Below are positions 8,377 through 16,686 of a stretch of DNA of 46,703 bases, piece after piece. Origin of the DNA: Bordetella parapertussis (GTDB lineage Bacteria; Pseudomonadota; Gammaproteobacteria; Burkholderiales; SG8-41); assembly GCA_945864585.1 (NCBI GenBank), contig CAMBCF010000027.1, forward strand, positions 1 to 46,703. The letters run 5' to 3'. Both the position numbers and the translations under genes were made by a program. Under the pieces are notes generated by a model. That model had not been told where the DNA came from. It saw only the letters and a program-made list of their open reading frames with translations, and did not search any database. How positions within the stretch are numbered: position 1 is the first letter of the stretch; each line of letters starts with the position of its first letter.

Positions 8377-10119
8377 ATGAGTTTCACCCTCCACGGCATC
8401 GGCGTTTCCGGCGGCATCGCCATCGGGCGCGCGCACCTGGTATCGCATGCCACGCTGGAGGTTAACCATTACCTGGTGCCGCCGTCGCTGGTGGCTGCCG
8501 AGTCATTGCGTTTCGAAGCGGCGATCCACACCGTGCGCGCTGAATTCGACAAGCTGCGTGATGAACTGCGCACGGAAATTCGCGCCGGCGCGCCCGCCGA
8601 GTTCGCGGCGTTTGTTGACCTGCATCGTATGATCCTTGACGATGCCACGCTGTCGGTGGAGCCACGCCGCATCATTGAGACCGAGCAATGCAACGCCGAA
8701 TGGGCGCTCAAGGTGCAGGCTGATGCGCTGCTCGCGCAGTTTGACGCGATTGAAGACAGCTATTTGCGCGAACGCCGTGCCGATGTGATTCAGGTGGTCG
8801 AGCGGGTGTTAAAAGCGCTTTCCGGAAAGCCGGGTTATGTGCCGCCGCCGGTGACGGATTCCGAGGAAGAATTGATCCTGGTGGCGCATGATCTTTCCCC
8901 CGCCGATGTGGTGCAGTTCAAGCGCCACCAATTCGCAAGTTTCATCACCGACATGGGCGGCGCCACTTCGCACACCGCGGTGGTCGCGCGCAGTTTGAAT
9001 ATCCCGTCCATCGTGGCGCTGCACCGCGCGCGCGAACTGGTGCGCGAAAACGAACGCATTATTGTCGATGGCTCGAACGGCGTGTTGATAGTCGATCCCG
9101 ATGCGCGCGTGCTGGCAGAGTATCAGCGGCGCAAAGGTGAATTCGATGCCGGACGCCGCAAACTGTCGGGCCTGCGCGATACGCACGCGGTCACCCGCGA
9201 CGGCATCGCCGTGGCGCTGCACGCCAACATCGAATTGCCCGAGGACGTTACCCAGGCGCTCGCCAACGGCGCTACCGGGATTGGGCTTTTCCGCAGCGAG
9301 TTTTTGTTTCTGAACCGCAGCGACCTGCCCGACGAGGAAGAACAGTTCGAGGCCTATCGCAATGTCGCGCTGGCGATGAAAGGTTTGCCGGTCACCATAC
9401 GCACCTATGACCTGGGCGCGGACAAACAAACCGGCGAAGGCGCGCCCGCCGGGGCCAATCCCGCGCTGGGCTTGCGCGCGATTCGTCTGTGTTTGACCGA
9501 ACCCCAGCGTTTCTCAAGCCAGTTGCGGGCGCTGCTGCGCGCGTCGCACTTTGGCCACATCAGCATCCTGATTCCCATGCTGGCGAGTTCCAGTGAAATT
9601 GATCAAACCCTGCACCTGATCGCGCGCGCCAAGGCGAGCCTGGATGATGACGGCCTGCCGTATAACCGCGAAATCAAAGTCGGCGGCATGATCGAAGTGC
9701 CTGCTGCGGCGCTGGCGCTGGATGTGTTTCTGCGCAAACTCGATTTTCTATCCATCGGCACCAATGACCTGATTCAGTATACGCTGGCCATCGACCGCAC
9801 CGACGAAGCCGTGGCCTATCTGTATGACCCACTGCACCCGGCGATACTGACGCTGCTCGCCACCATTATCAAACGCGCCAACAAGGCCGGCGTTCCGGTC
9901 ACCATGTGCGGTGAGATGGCCGGCGATACCGCATTCACGCGCCTGTTGCTGGGATTCGGGCTGCGCGCATTCTCGATGCACGCGGCGCACGTGCCCGACG
10001 TCAAGCAACAAGTGCTCAATACGGATGCCGGCGCGACCCAGCCTGTCGCTCGCCGCCTGCTAAAAGCAAGCGACCCCGTACGCTTGAAGGCGTTGCTCGC
10101 AAAACTCAACAGCGCCTGA
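8377..10119 (+). CDS. ptsI: Phosphoenolpyruvate-protein phosphotransferase (enzyme I)
   Basis: Enzyme I takes phosphate from phosphoenolpyruvate and gives it to HPr; 580 aa, full length. The N-terminal HPr-binding and swivelling domains carry the active His199 in GGATSHTAVVARSLNIPSI. The C-terminal PEP-binding barrel shows GIGLFRSEFLF, a TYDLGADK stretch, SIGTNDLIQYTLAIDR, and the catalytic Cys511 in VTMCGEMAGD. With EIIA and HPr upstream and no permease, it belongs to a signalling PTS. No clear ribosome binding site precedes the ATG; heptamer repeats lie directly upstream. Confidence 0.97.
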   Translation: MSFTLHGIGVSGGIAIGRAHLVSHATLEVNHYLVPPSLVAAESLRFEAAIHTVRAEFDKLRDELRTEIRAGAPAEFAAFVDLHRMILDDATLSVEPRRIIETEQCNAEWALKVQADALLAQFDAIEDSYLRERRADVIQVVERVLKALSGKPGYVPPPVTDSEEELILVAHDLSPADVVQFKRHQFASFITDMGGATSHTAVVARSLNIPSIVALHRARELVRENERIIVDGSNGVLIVDPDARVLAEYQRRKGEFDAGRRKLSGLRDTHAVTRDGIAVALHANIELPEDVTQALANGATGIGLFRSEFLFLNRSDLPDEEEQFEAYRNVALAMKGLPVTIRTYDLGADKQTGEGAPAGANPALGLRAIRLCLTEPQRFSSQLRALLRASHFGHISILIPMLASSSEIDQTLHLIARAKASLDDDGLPYNREIKVGGMIEVPAAALALDVFLRKLDFLSIGTNDLIQYTLAIDRTDEAVAYLYDPLHPAILTLLATIIKRANKAGVPVTMCGEMAGDTAFTRLLLGFGLRAFSMHAAHVPDVKQQVLNTDAGATQPVARRLLKASDPVRLKALLAKLNSA

Positions 10120-10220
10120 TCATGCTGCGTGCTCATGTTGCGTGAAATGACCCGTGTGCGCCAGCAGGACCCGGCATTGCGCCGGCGCTGGTTGGCTCAG
10201 CACCCGCAACCCCAAAGAAA

Positions 10221-10249
10221 TTGACAAGCCGCGCCCGAGGGTGTAATGT
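10221..10249 (+). promoter_or_regulatory. Promoter of the metX leader
   Basis: A perfect -35 box TTGACA (10221-10226) is followed by TGTAAT (10242-10247, spacer 15) or TAATGT (10244-10249, spacer 17). Transcription would start about 10 bases before the riboswitch aptamer, exactly where a leader promoter is needed. Confidence 0.65.
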
Positions 10250-10262
10250 AAGTCCTTGTTTT

Positions 10263-10319
10263 GACGCGCCGATTTGAAATCAGATTGCGGGCGCGCAATA
10301 AATCCGGCTAAAGAGATGG
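10263..10319 (+). ncRNA. SAM-II riboswitch aptamer upstream of metX
   Basis: The stretch matches the SAM-II H-type pseudoknot. P1 is formed by CGCGCC (10265-10270) and GGCGCG (10290-10295). The P1 loop starts GATTTGAA and ends GATTGC, and the 3' tail has AATAAAT then GGCTAAAGAG; these are the conserved SAM-II blocks in the right order. Loop GATT (10283-10286) can pair with tail AATC (10301-10304) to form part of P2. Position agrees: SAM-II typically precedes metA or metX and represses methionine synthesis when S-adenosylmethionine is plentiful. Most known members are alphaproteobacterial. Confidence 0.85.
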
Positions 10320-10348
10320 TGGCGGTTGGTAACAGCCACAAAACTCAG

Positions 10349-10385
10349 ACCCGGTAATTGCGCAAGCTTGCCGGGTTTTTGTTTT
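10349..10385 (+). terminator. Intrinsic terminator/attenuator between SAM-II aptamer and metX
   Basis: ACCCGG (10349-10354) pairs with CCGGGT (10371-10376) around a 16-base loop and runs into TTTTTGTTTT, ending at the base before the metX ATG. A terminator here, with no gene before it, makes sense only as a riboswitch expression platform. The 3' strand GCCGGGTT (10370-10377) can instead pair with AATCCGGC (10301-10308) in the aptamer tail, with one G-U pair, which would be the antiterminator. Confidence 0.78.
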
Positions 10386-11543
10386 ATGGATACAACTACT
10401 AGCACGAGCACCCATGCCAGCGTAGGCGTGGTGACGCCGCAACGCGCGCACTTTCGCGAGCCGCTTACGCTTAAGTGCGGGCGTGCGCTTGCGAACTATG
10501 AACTCGCCTACGAGACCTATGGCACCTTGAACGCCGCTTGTTCCAACGCCGTGCTGGTGTGTCACGCGCTCAATGCCTCGCACCATGTCGCGGGGGTGTA
10601 CGCGGATCAACCCAACGACGCCGGCTGGTGGGACAACATGATCGGCCCCGGCAAGCCGCTCGATACGCAGCGGTTTTTTGTGGTGGGGGTGAATAATCTG
10701 GGCGGCTGTCACGGCTCTACCGGGCCGTTGTCGATCAATCCCGCATCCGGCCAGCCGTGGGGCGCGGACTTTCCGGTGGTGACGGTGGAAGACTGGGTCA
10801 ACGCGCAGGTGCGCCTTGCCGATCACCTGGGCATTCAGCAGTTCGCGGCAGTGATGGGCGGCAGCCTCGGCGCCATGCAGTGTTTGCAATGGAGCATTGC
10901 CTATCCGCAACGCGCGCGGCATGCGCTGGTGATTGCCTGCGCCCCCAATTTGTCGGCGCAGAACATCGCGTTTAACGAAGTCGCGCGGCAGGCGATATTG
11001 ACCGACCCGGATTTTCATGGCGGCGATTATTATGCACACAAGGTGACGCCGCGCCGCGGCCTGCGGGTGGCGCGCATGGTGGGGCACATCACCTATTTGT
11101 CCGACGACGAAATGGCCAGCAAATTCGGCCGCACGCTTAAAGCGGGGCGCGTGAATTACAGTTTTGACAGCGAATTCGAAATTGAATCGTATCTGCGCTA
11201 TCAGGCCGACAAGTTTTCCGGTTACTTCGATGCCAATACTTATTTGCGCATCACCAAGGCGCTGGATTATTTTGATCCGGCGTTTGCTCACGGCGGCGAT
11301 TTGACCCGGGCGCTGGCGCCCGCGACCGCGGGTTTTCTGGTGGTGTCGTTCACCACGGACTGGCGGTTTTCGCCCGAACGCTCGCGTGAGATTGTGCACG
11401 CCCTGCTGAAAAATAAACGCGATGTTACCTACGCGGAAATCGACGCGCCGCACGGCCACGATGCGTTTTTGCTGGATGACGCGCGTTATCACAAGCTGGT
11501 GGCCGCGTACTTTGATCGCGTCCACGCTGAGGGTGCCGTATGA
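10386..11543 (+). CDS. metX: Homoserine O-acyltransferase MetX
   Basis: Alpha/beta-hydrolase-fold enzyme of 385 aa that acylates homoserine in the first dedicated step of methionine synthesis. The predicted triad is Ser160 (GGSLGAMQ), Asp325 (TTDWRFSPE) and His358 (PHGHDAF). Other landmarks are [17 protein letters not shown] and [17 protein letters not shown]. Whether the donor is acetyl-CoA or succinyl-CoA cannot be read safely; many proteobacterial MetX proteins use succinyl-CoA. The ATG at 10386 is chosen because an upstream start (10326) would lie in the riboswitch leader and terminator. No Shine-Dalgarno sequence is visible, because the terminator occupies that place. It overlaps metW by 4 bp. 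Confidence 0.95.
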   Translation: MDTTTSTSTHASVGVVTPQRAHFREPLTLKCGRALANYELAYETYGTLNAACSNAVLVCHALNASHHVAGVYADQPNDAGWWDNMIGPGKPLDTQRFFVVGVNNLGGCHGSTGPLSINPASGQPWGADFPVVTVEDWVNAQVRLADHLGIQQFAAVMGGSLGAMQCLQWSIAYPQRARHALVIACAPNLSAQNIAFNEVARQAILTDPDFHGGDYYAHKVTPRRGLRVARMVGHITYLSDDEMASKFGRTLKAGRVNYSFDSEFEIESYLRYQADKFSGYFDANTYLRITKALDYFDPAFAHGGDLTRALAPATAGFLVVSFTTDWRFSPERSREIVHALLKNKRDVTYAEIDAPHGHDAFLLDDARYHKLVAAYFDRVHAEGAV

Positions 11544-12136
11544 ACGGCATCAGCATCGACCGCGCGGATTTTGCGGCGATCGCGCACTGGGTCAAAGCCG
11601 ATGCGCGCGTGCTCGACCTGGGCTGCGGCGACGGTGCACTGTTCAAGTATCTTCAGCGCGAGCGTGCTATTTCAGGCTATGGCGTTGAAATAGACGACGC
11701 CAACGTGCTGGCGTGCGTTAAAAACGGCGTCAACGTGGTGCAGCGCAACCTGGAGCGCGGTTTACGCGAGTTTGACGATCAATCCTTCGATTACGTGATC
11801 TTGTCGCAGACGCTGCAGGCGATGCGCAACGGCGAGCGCATTCTTCATGAAATGCTGCGCGTCGGACGCGAAGGCATCGTCACCTTTCCGAACTTTGGCT
11901 ACTGGCGCAATCGCATGCACGTGCTGCGCGGACGCATGCCGGTGTCGGAAAATTTACCCTACCAGTGGTTCGATACGCCGAACATACACCTGTGCACGCT
12001 GGACGATTTCGAAGGTTTTTGCAGCGAGCGCCATATCCGTATCCTTGAACGCAAGGTGCTGACCGGCGGGCGGCCGGTGCATACCTTACCCAATCTGTTG
12101 GGCGCTTTGGCTATTTATCACTTCGGCACGGGCTGA
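11540..12136 (+). CDS. metW: MetW, methyltransferase-like partner of MetX
   Basis: Protein of 198 aa found next to metX in many proteobacteria and thought to support homoserine acylation; its exact reaction is not settled. A SAM-binding motif I is clear ([15 protein letters not shown]), followed by [23 protein letters not shown] and [13 protein letters not shown], typical of MetW. The ATG overlaps the metX stop (ATGA), giving one riboswitch-controlled unit. Its 3' end overlaps the convergent permease gene by 19 bp, so there is no room for an independent terminator. Confidence 0.93.
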   Translation: MNGISIDRADFAAIAHWVKADARVLDLGCGDGALFKYLQRERAISGYGVEIDDANVLACVKNGVNVVQRNLERGLREFDDQSFDYVILSQTLQAMRNGERILHEMLRVGREGIVTFPNFGYWRNRMHVLRGRMPVSENLPYQWFDTPNIHLCTLDDFEGFCSERHIRILERKVLTGGRPVHTLPNLLGALAIYHFGTG

Positions 12137-13404
12137 AAGCGCGGCGAATTTGGATCCGCCAGCCGCGTAATACTGCGTATCAGCATCAAGCCGGGAATCG
12201 CGATCAGCGTGCACAATGCGAAAAACCCGCCCCAGCCCATGCTCAACGCCAACCACCCGGTGGGCGCGGACAACAGCACGCGCGGGATACCCATCAGGCT
12301 CGACAGCAGGGCGTATTGCGTGGCGGTGAAGCGCCGGTTGGTTAGCGCACCCATGAAACCGACAAAGGCCGTGGTGCCCAGTCCACCGGTGAAATTCTCC
12401 AGCGCAATCACCGTTGCCAGCACGACGGTGTCGTGCCCCGCATAGGCGAGCGCGACAAAACCCAGCGTGGAGAGCATCTGCCCGAGACCGAAAATCCACA
12501 GCGCGCGCGCAAGTCCGATGCGCAGGATAAGAACCCCGCCGAGGGTGCCGCCGGCAAGGGTGGCCCAAAAGCCGAACAATTTGACCACCGCGCCGATTTC
12601 GGTTTTGCTGTAGCCGAGCTCCAGATAAAACGGCGTGGTCATGCTGGCGGCCATGGTGTCGCCGACTTTGTAGAGCAGGATGAACGCCAGCGCCAGCCAT
12701 GCGCCGTCGCGTTCGATGTAATCGCGCAGCGGCAGAATAAATGCCTCGCGCAGTGTGGTGGGGCTACCCGCGGGCAGCAGCGGTTCCGGCGCGAAAAAGG
12801 TCACCATGACGCACGCCGCCATGCATGCCGCCATCAGTTGGTACATGAACGCAAACGAGGTGTGGTCGGCGAGGATCAGTCCGCCGCCGCCTGCGAGCAG
12901 CATGCCGACACGGTAGCCGTTGACGTACAGTGCCGCGCCCAGGCCCAGCTCGGTGTCGGAGAGGCTCTCGCGGCGGTAGGCGTCAATCACAATATCCTGC
13001 GATGCCGAGAAAAACGCGACGATCAACGATGCCACGGAAATCCACAGCAGATGATCCGGCGTGGGGCGCGCCAGACTGAGCGCTGCAAGCGCCGCCGCCA
13101 ACGCGAATTGCATCAGCATCAGCCAGCCCCGCCGCCGCCCGCAACGCGCCAGTGCGTAGCGGTCAAACAGCGGCGCCCACAGAAATTTCAGCGTGTACGG
13201 CAGCCCGACCAGCGCGAACAGGCCGATCGATGCTAAATCAATGCCGCCCTCTTTCAACCACGCCTGCAATACCGAGCCGGTGAGCAGCAGCGGCAGCCCC
13301 GACGCAAACCCCATCAGCAACGCGATCAGCATGCGGCCGCTCAACATGGCCGCCAGCGTTTCGCGCCATGTGGGTGGTGTGGTGGCGGGTTTTTCCACGA
13401 TCAA
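12118..13404 (-). CDS. ampG: AmpG-like muropeptide MFS transporter
   Basis: Inner-membrane major facilitator of 428 aa with about 12 predicted helices. MLIALLMGFASGLPLLLTGSVLQAWLKEGGIDLASIGLFALVGLPYTLKFLWAPLFDRY at the N-terminus is the AmpG signature; DIVIDAYRRE and FVGFMGALTNRRFTATQYALLSSL follow. The family imports anhydromuropeptides from the periplasm for cell-wall recycling. The start is uncertain: TTG at 13404 overlaps the xth stop (TTGA), and a GTG lies two codons later at 13398. There is no clear ribosome binding site, so it is probably coupled to the upstream exonuclease gene. It converges on and overlaps metW. Confidence 0.85.
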   Translation of the reverse strand: MIVEKPATTPPTWRETLAAMLSGRMLIALLMGFASGLPLLLTGSVLQAWLKEGGIDLASIGLFALVGLPYTLKFLWAPLFDRYALARCGRRRGWLMLMQFALAAALAALSLARPTPDHLLWISVASLIVAFFSASQDIVIDAYRRESLSDTELGLGAALYVNGYRVGMLLAGGGGLILADHTSFAFMYQLMAACMAACVMVTFFAPEPLLPAGSPTTLREAFILPLRDYIERDGAWLALAFILLYKVGDTMAASMTTPFYLELGYSKTEIGAVVKLFGFWATLAGGTLGGVLILRIGLARALWIFGLGQMLSTLGFVALAYAGHDTVVLATVIALENFTGGLGTTAFVGFMGALTNRRFTATQYALLSSLMGIPRVLLSAPTGWLALSMGWGGFFALCTLIAIPGLMLIRSITRLADPNSPRFQPVPK

Positions 13405-14189
13405 AGCGTGTAGTCGTAGTCGATGGTGAGCGGCGCGTGGTCGGAGAATTTTTGGTCTTTGTAAATCGCCACGCGCCGGGCGGTGGCGGCGAAGGCTGGT
13501 GTGGCGATGTGGTAATCAATGCGCCAGCCGACGTTTTTGGCATAGGCCTGCCCCCGGTTCGACCACCAGGTGTATTGTTCGGGGCGCTGGTCGATGCGGC
13601 GGAATACATCCACCCATTTCAGTTTGTCGAACACCCGCGTCAGCCACTCGCGTTCTTCGGGCAGGAAGCCGGAGTTTTTACGGTTGCCGCGCCAGTTTTT
13701 AAGGTCGATTTCCTTGTGCGCGATGTTCCAGTCGCCGCATACCACGATATCGCGGCCGCTGGCTTTGAGTTTTTTCAGATGCGGGTAGAATTTTTCCATG
13801 AAGCGAAACTTCGCTTGCTGGCGCGCCTCGCCGCTGGAACCCGACGGCAGGTAGACTGAAATCACCGACAGTTTGCCGGAAGATGTGTTGAAGTCCGCGC
13901 GCAGGTAACGGCCTTCATCGTCGAACTCCGCTACGCCGAACCCGGCTTTAACCGCCACCGGCTGTTGCCGGCTATAAAGGCCCACGCCGCTGTAGCCTTT
14001 TTTTTCGGCATAGTGAAAATGTCCGTGGTAACCCGCCGGGGCGAGCATTTCAGCGCTCATGTCAGCCTGCTGCGCCTTGATTTCCTGCACGCACAGCATG
14101 TCGGGTTTGTGTTTGGCCAGCCATATCAAAAAGCCTTTGCGCCCGGCCGAGCGGATACCATTCAAGTTGAGGGAGGCGATGCGTAGCAT
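13401..14189 (-). CDS. xth: Exodeoxyribonuclease III
   Basis: AP endonuclease/3'-exonuclease of 262 aa for base-excision repair. It has the exonuclease-endonuclease-phosphatase fold: LRIASLNLNGIRSA at the start, DMLCVQEIKAQ with the metal-binding Glu, GYSGVGLYSR, VISVYLPSG, VVCGDWNIAHKEIDLKN, and the C-terminal SDHAPLTIDYD with the catalytic Asp-His. The start MLRIASLN (14189) is chosen over an extension from 14246 because the fold begins at LRIASLNLNG. Its stop overlaps the possible TTG start of the AmpG-like gene. Confidence 0.95.
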   Translation of the reverse strand: MLRIASLNLNGIRSAGRKGFLIWLAKHKPDMLCVQEIKAQQADMSAEMLAPAGYHGHFHYAEKKGYSGVGLYSRQQPVAVKAGFGVAEFDDEGRYLRADFNTSSGKLSVISVYLPSGSSGEARQQAKFRFMEKFYPHLKKLKASGRDIVVCGDWNIAHKEIDLKNWRGNRKNSGFLPEEREWLTRVFDKLKWVDVFRRIDQRPEQYTWWSNRGQAYAKNVGWRIDYHIATPAFAATARRVAIYKDQKFSDHAPLTIDYDYTL

Positions 14190-14294
14190 GGGTGTGGTGG
14201 TGTCGATAACGGTGATATTAGAGGAACGCCATAGTGTCAACCGCAAGCGGGCTCGCGCGCTATTGCAAGCAACGGACGGCGCTTGCCTGCACGT

Positions 14295-14300
14295 TATAAT
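14295..14300 (+). promoter_or_regulatory. -10 box upstream of the DUF4124-like gene
   Basis: A perfect TATAAT lies 113 bp before the ATG in the divergent gap between xth and the secreted-protein gene. No good -35 box is found at normal spacing (ACGGAC at 14272-14277), so strength is uncertain. Confidence 0.4.
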
Positions 14301-14412
14301 GACCGCAATTCAAGTAAACTGCCATGCTCCCATGTGAGAGGCCGAAAAGGCAACTGGGGCAACCGCGCTGGCACTGCCCTGATTTAAAACATTCGATAGC
14401 GAGAGGTAGATC

Positions 14413-15093
14413 ATGAGTCGTTCTGGCATACACCTGACTGTAGCTGGCATTCTGATCCTTGCGCTTGGCGCGCCGCTTGTTCACGCGCAAAAAATTGTTT
14501 GCTGGAAAGACGCTGCAGGCAAGACAGTGGGTTGCGGCGACAAGGTCCCGCCTGAATACGCCAGCGGCGCCACCAAGGAGCTCGACAAGCAGGGCAACGT
14601 GCGCAAAACCGGCGAGTCCGTGGACGAGATGACCAAGCGCAAGGCGCGGGAAAAAGAGCAGGCGCGGGTGAAAGCGGAAGAAGACAAGCGCTTGGCCGAG
14701 CAAAAGCGCCAGGATTCCGCTCTGCTCAACACCTTTAGCAGCGAAAAAGAAATCGATCTGAAGCGTGATCGCGAACTGCTGGCGCTGAACAACATTATTA
14801 CGCAGCAAAACGCAGCCTTGAAGTCCGCGAATGAGCGTCTGGCCGAGGGCAGGAAAAGCGCGGTGGAAACGGGCAAGGACAAGAAGCCCGCGCCGGCCGC
14901 TGCAAACGAAGATCTTGCGCGCGCCGAGCGTGATCAAACGCGCATTAGCGGCGACATTGCCGCCAACGAAAAAGCCAAGACCGATATCACCGTCAAGTAT
15001 GCGGAATACCGCAAGCGTTTTGCGGAGCTGAAGAGCCCCGCGCCTGCAGCGGAAGTCAAAGCGGCCACGCCAGTGGCAACGGCCAAAAAATAA
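14413..15093 (+). CDS. Secreted DUF4124-like coiled-coil protein
   Basis: Protein of 226 aa of unknown function. A signal peptide (about residues 1-25, cleaved after VHA) is followed by KIVCWKDAAGKTVGCGDKVPPEY. That resembles the start of a DUF4124 domain, where a Trp/Asp/Gly pattern precedes a D-K-P-P element. The rest is highly charged and rich in Lys, Glu and Ala, with long predicted coiled-coil from about residue 70 to 205. GAGAGG precedes the ATG as a ribosome binding site. It stands alone between the divergent xth and convergent gatB. A periplasmic structural or cell-envelope role is possible but not shown. Confidence 0.75.
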   Translation: MSRSGIHLTVAGILILALGAPLVHAQKIVCWKDAAGKTVGCGDKVPPEYASGATKELDKQGNVRKTGESVDEMTKRKAREKEQARVKAEEDKRLAEQKRQDSALLNTFSSEKEIDLKRDRELLALNNIITQQNAALKSANERLAEGRKSAVETGKDKKPAPAAANEDLARAERDQTRISGDIAANEKAKTDITVKYAEYRKRFAELKSPAPAAEVKAATPVATAKK

Positions 15094-15132
15094 TAACAAC
15101 TACCACGCAATACCCTCGCGGCCTGGCCCGCA

Positions 15133-16581
15133 CTACTGCGCCAGCTTGCGCTTCAATAACGCATTGACCTGCTGCGGATTGGCGCGGCCCTGGGTTGCCT
15201 TCATCGCCTCACCGACCAGCGAATTGAATGCCTTTTCCTTGCCGGCTTTGTAGTCCGCGACTTGCTGGGCGTTGGCTTTGATAACTTCATCGACGATTTT
15301 TGCTATCGCGCCGGCGTCGGATATTTGTTGTAACCCTTTGTTTTTAATAACAATATCTACCGCATTTACTGCACCTGAGGCGCCTGACCAAACCGCGTCA
15401 AAAACTTCCTTGGCGGTATTCCCGGATATCGCGCCTTCAGCAATGCGATCTACCAGCCGCCGCAACTGTGCGCCGCTGATTTTGCTTTGCGAGATTTCCA
15501 GACCCTCTTCATTGAGCCGCGCGTTGAGTTGCCCGGTAATCCAGTTCGCGCATAGCTTGGCTGTTCTCGCGTCCGCATCGCGCGCGGTAGCCTCAAAATA
15601 ATCCGCCAGCTCGCGACTGCTGGTGAGCATCGCCGCATCGTAGGCGGTGATGCCATAACGCGCGGCAAAACGCGCCTGCCTGGCTGGCGGCAATTCCGGC
15701 AGCGTGGCGCGAATTTCTTCGAGCGTGGCTTCGCTGATCTCCAGCGGCAGCAGATCAGGATCGGGAAAATAGCGGTAGTCGTGCGCGTCTTCCTTCGAGC
15801 GCATCGAGCGCGTTTCGTCCTTGTCCGGGTCGTAGAGGCGCGTTTCCTGGCGGATGGCGCCGCCATCTTCGATGACCTCGATTTGGCGCCGCACTTCAAA
15901 CTCGATCGCACGTTCCAGAAACCGGAACGAATTGAGGTTTTTGATTTCACAGCGCGTGCCGAGCTGGTCCGTGCCGGCGGGCCGCACCGAGACATTGGCG
16001 TCGCAACGAAACGAGCCTTCCTGCATATTGCCGTCGCAAATGCCGATCCAGCGCACCAGCGCATGCAACGCCTTGGCGTAAGCCACGGCTTCGGCGGATG
16101 AGCGCATGTCGGGTTCGGTGACGATTTCCAGCAGCGGCGTGCCTGCGCGATTCAGATCGATGCCGGTAGCGCCGTGAAAATCTTCGTGCAGCGATTTGCC
16201 GGCGTCTTCCTCGAGATGCGCACGCGTCAGCCGCACGGTTTTTTCCGTAGCGCCGACGTGAAAAGTCAACGATCCGCCCTCGACAATCGGCAACTCGTAC
16301 TGGCTGATTTGATAACCCTTGGGCAAATCGGGGTAAAAGTAATTTTTGCGCGCAAACACCGAGCGGCGATTGATTTGCGCGCCGACCGCCAGCCCGAAGC
16401 GTATGGCCCGTTCCACCGCGCCCTGGTTAAGCACCGGCAGCACGCCGGGCAGGGCGATATCCACCGCGCACGCCTGCGTGTTGGGCGCGGCGCCAAACGC
16501 TGTGGAGGCTCCGGAAAATATTTTTGAAGCGGTGGATAACTGCGCGTGCGTTTCCAGACCGATGACGGTTTCCCATTGCAT
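15133..16581 (-). CDS. gatB: Asp-tRNA(Asn)/Glu-tRNA(Gln) amidotransferase subunit B
   Basis: Subunit B (482 aa) of the amidotransferase that converts misacylated Glu-tRNA(Gln) or Asp-tRNA(Asn). It binds tRNA and activates the carboxylate. [24 protein letters not shown] at the start, [29 protein letters not shown], and [15 protein letters not shown] are family hallmarks; the C-terminal YqeY-like tail domain ends the protein. The start at 16581 is chosen because a longer frame from 16629 would translate the repeat array. There is no clear ribosome binding site. A 105-bp gap to gatA is filled by the repeat. Confidence 0.97.
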   Translation of the reverse strand: MQWETVIGLETHAQLSTASKIFSGASTAFGAAPNTQACAVDIALPGVLPVLNQGAVERAIRFGLAVGAQINRRSVFARKNYFYPDLPKGYQISQYELPIVEGGSLTFHVGATEKTVRLTRAHLEEDAGKSLHEDFHGATGIDLNRAGTPLLEIVTEPDMRSSAEAVAYAKALHALVRWIGICDGNMQEGSFRCDANVSVRPAGTDQLGTRCEIKNLNSFRFLERAIEFEVRRQIEVIEDGGAIRQETRLYDPDKDETRSMRSKEDAHDYRYFPDPDLLPLEISEATLEEIRATLPELPPARQARFAARYGITAYDAAMLTSSRELADYFEATARDADARTAKLCANWITGQLNARLNEEGLEISQSKISGAQLRRLVDRIAEGAISGNTAKEVFDAVWSGASGAVNAVDIVIKNKGLQQISDAGAIAKIVDEVIKANAQQVADYKAGKEKAFNSLVGEAMKATQGRANPQQVNALLKRKLAQ

Positions 16582-16589
16582 TTTTAAGT

Positions 16590-16677
16590 GCGTGAAAAGT
16601 GAACGGGTGAACGGGTGAACGGGTAACACCGCGCGGGGTTACTCGTTCACTCGTTCACTCGTTCACCCGTTCACCTC
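16590..16677. repeat. Intercistronic inverted repeat of octamers, copy E2 (gatA-gatB)
   Basis: This is the most regular copy. Three GTGAACGG octamers and GTAAC on the left face GTTAC, then GTTCACTC, GTTCACTC, GTTCACCC and GTTCAC on the right, around a short ACCGCGCGG centre. As RNA the arms pair almost fully, with G-U pairs at the variable base. The array ends about 10 bp from the gatA stop and about 10-15 bp from the gatB ATG. Confidence 0.92.
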
Positions 16678-16686
16678 CCATGTTGT

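Noticed and set aside
16582-16629. Longer gatB start adding 16 residues
   Set aside because: The added residues ([12 protein letters not shown]) are the translation of the repeat; homologues begin at [10 protein letters not shown].
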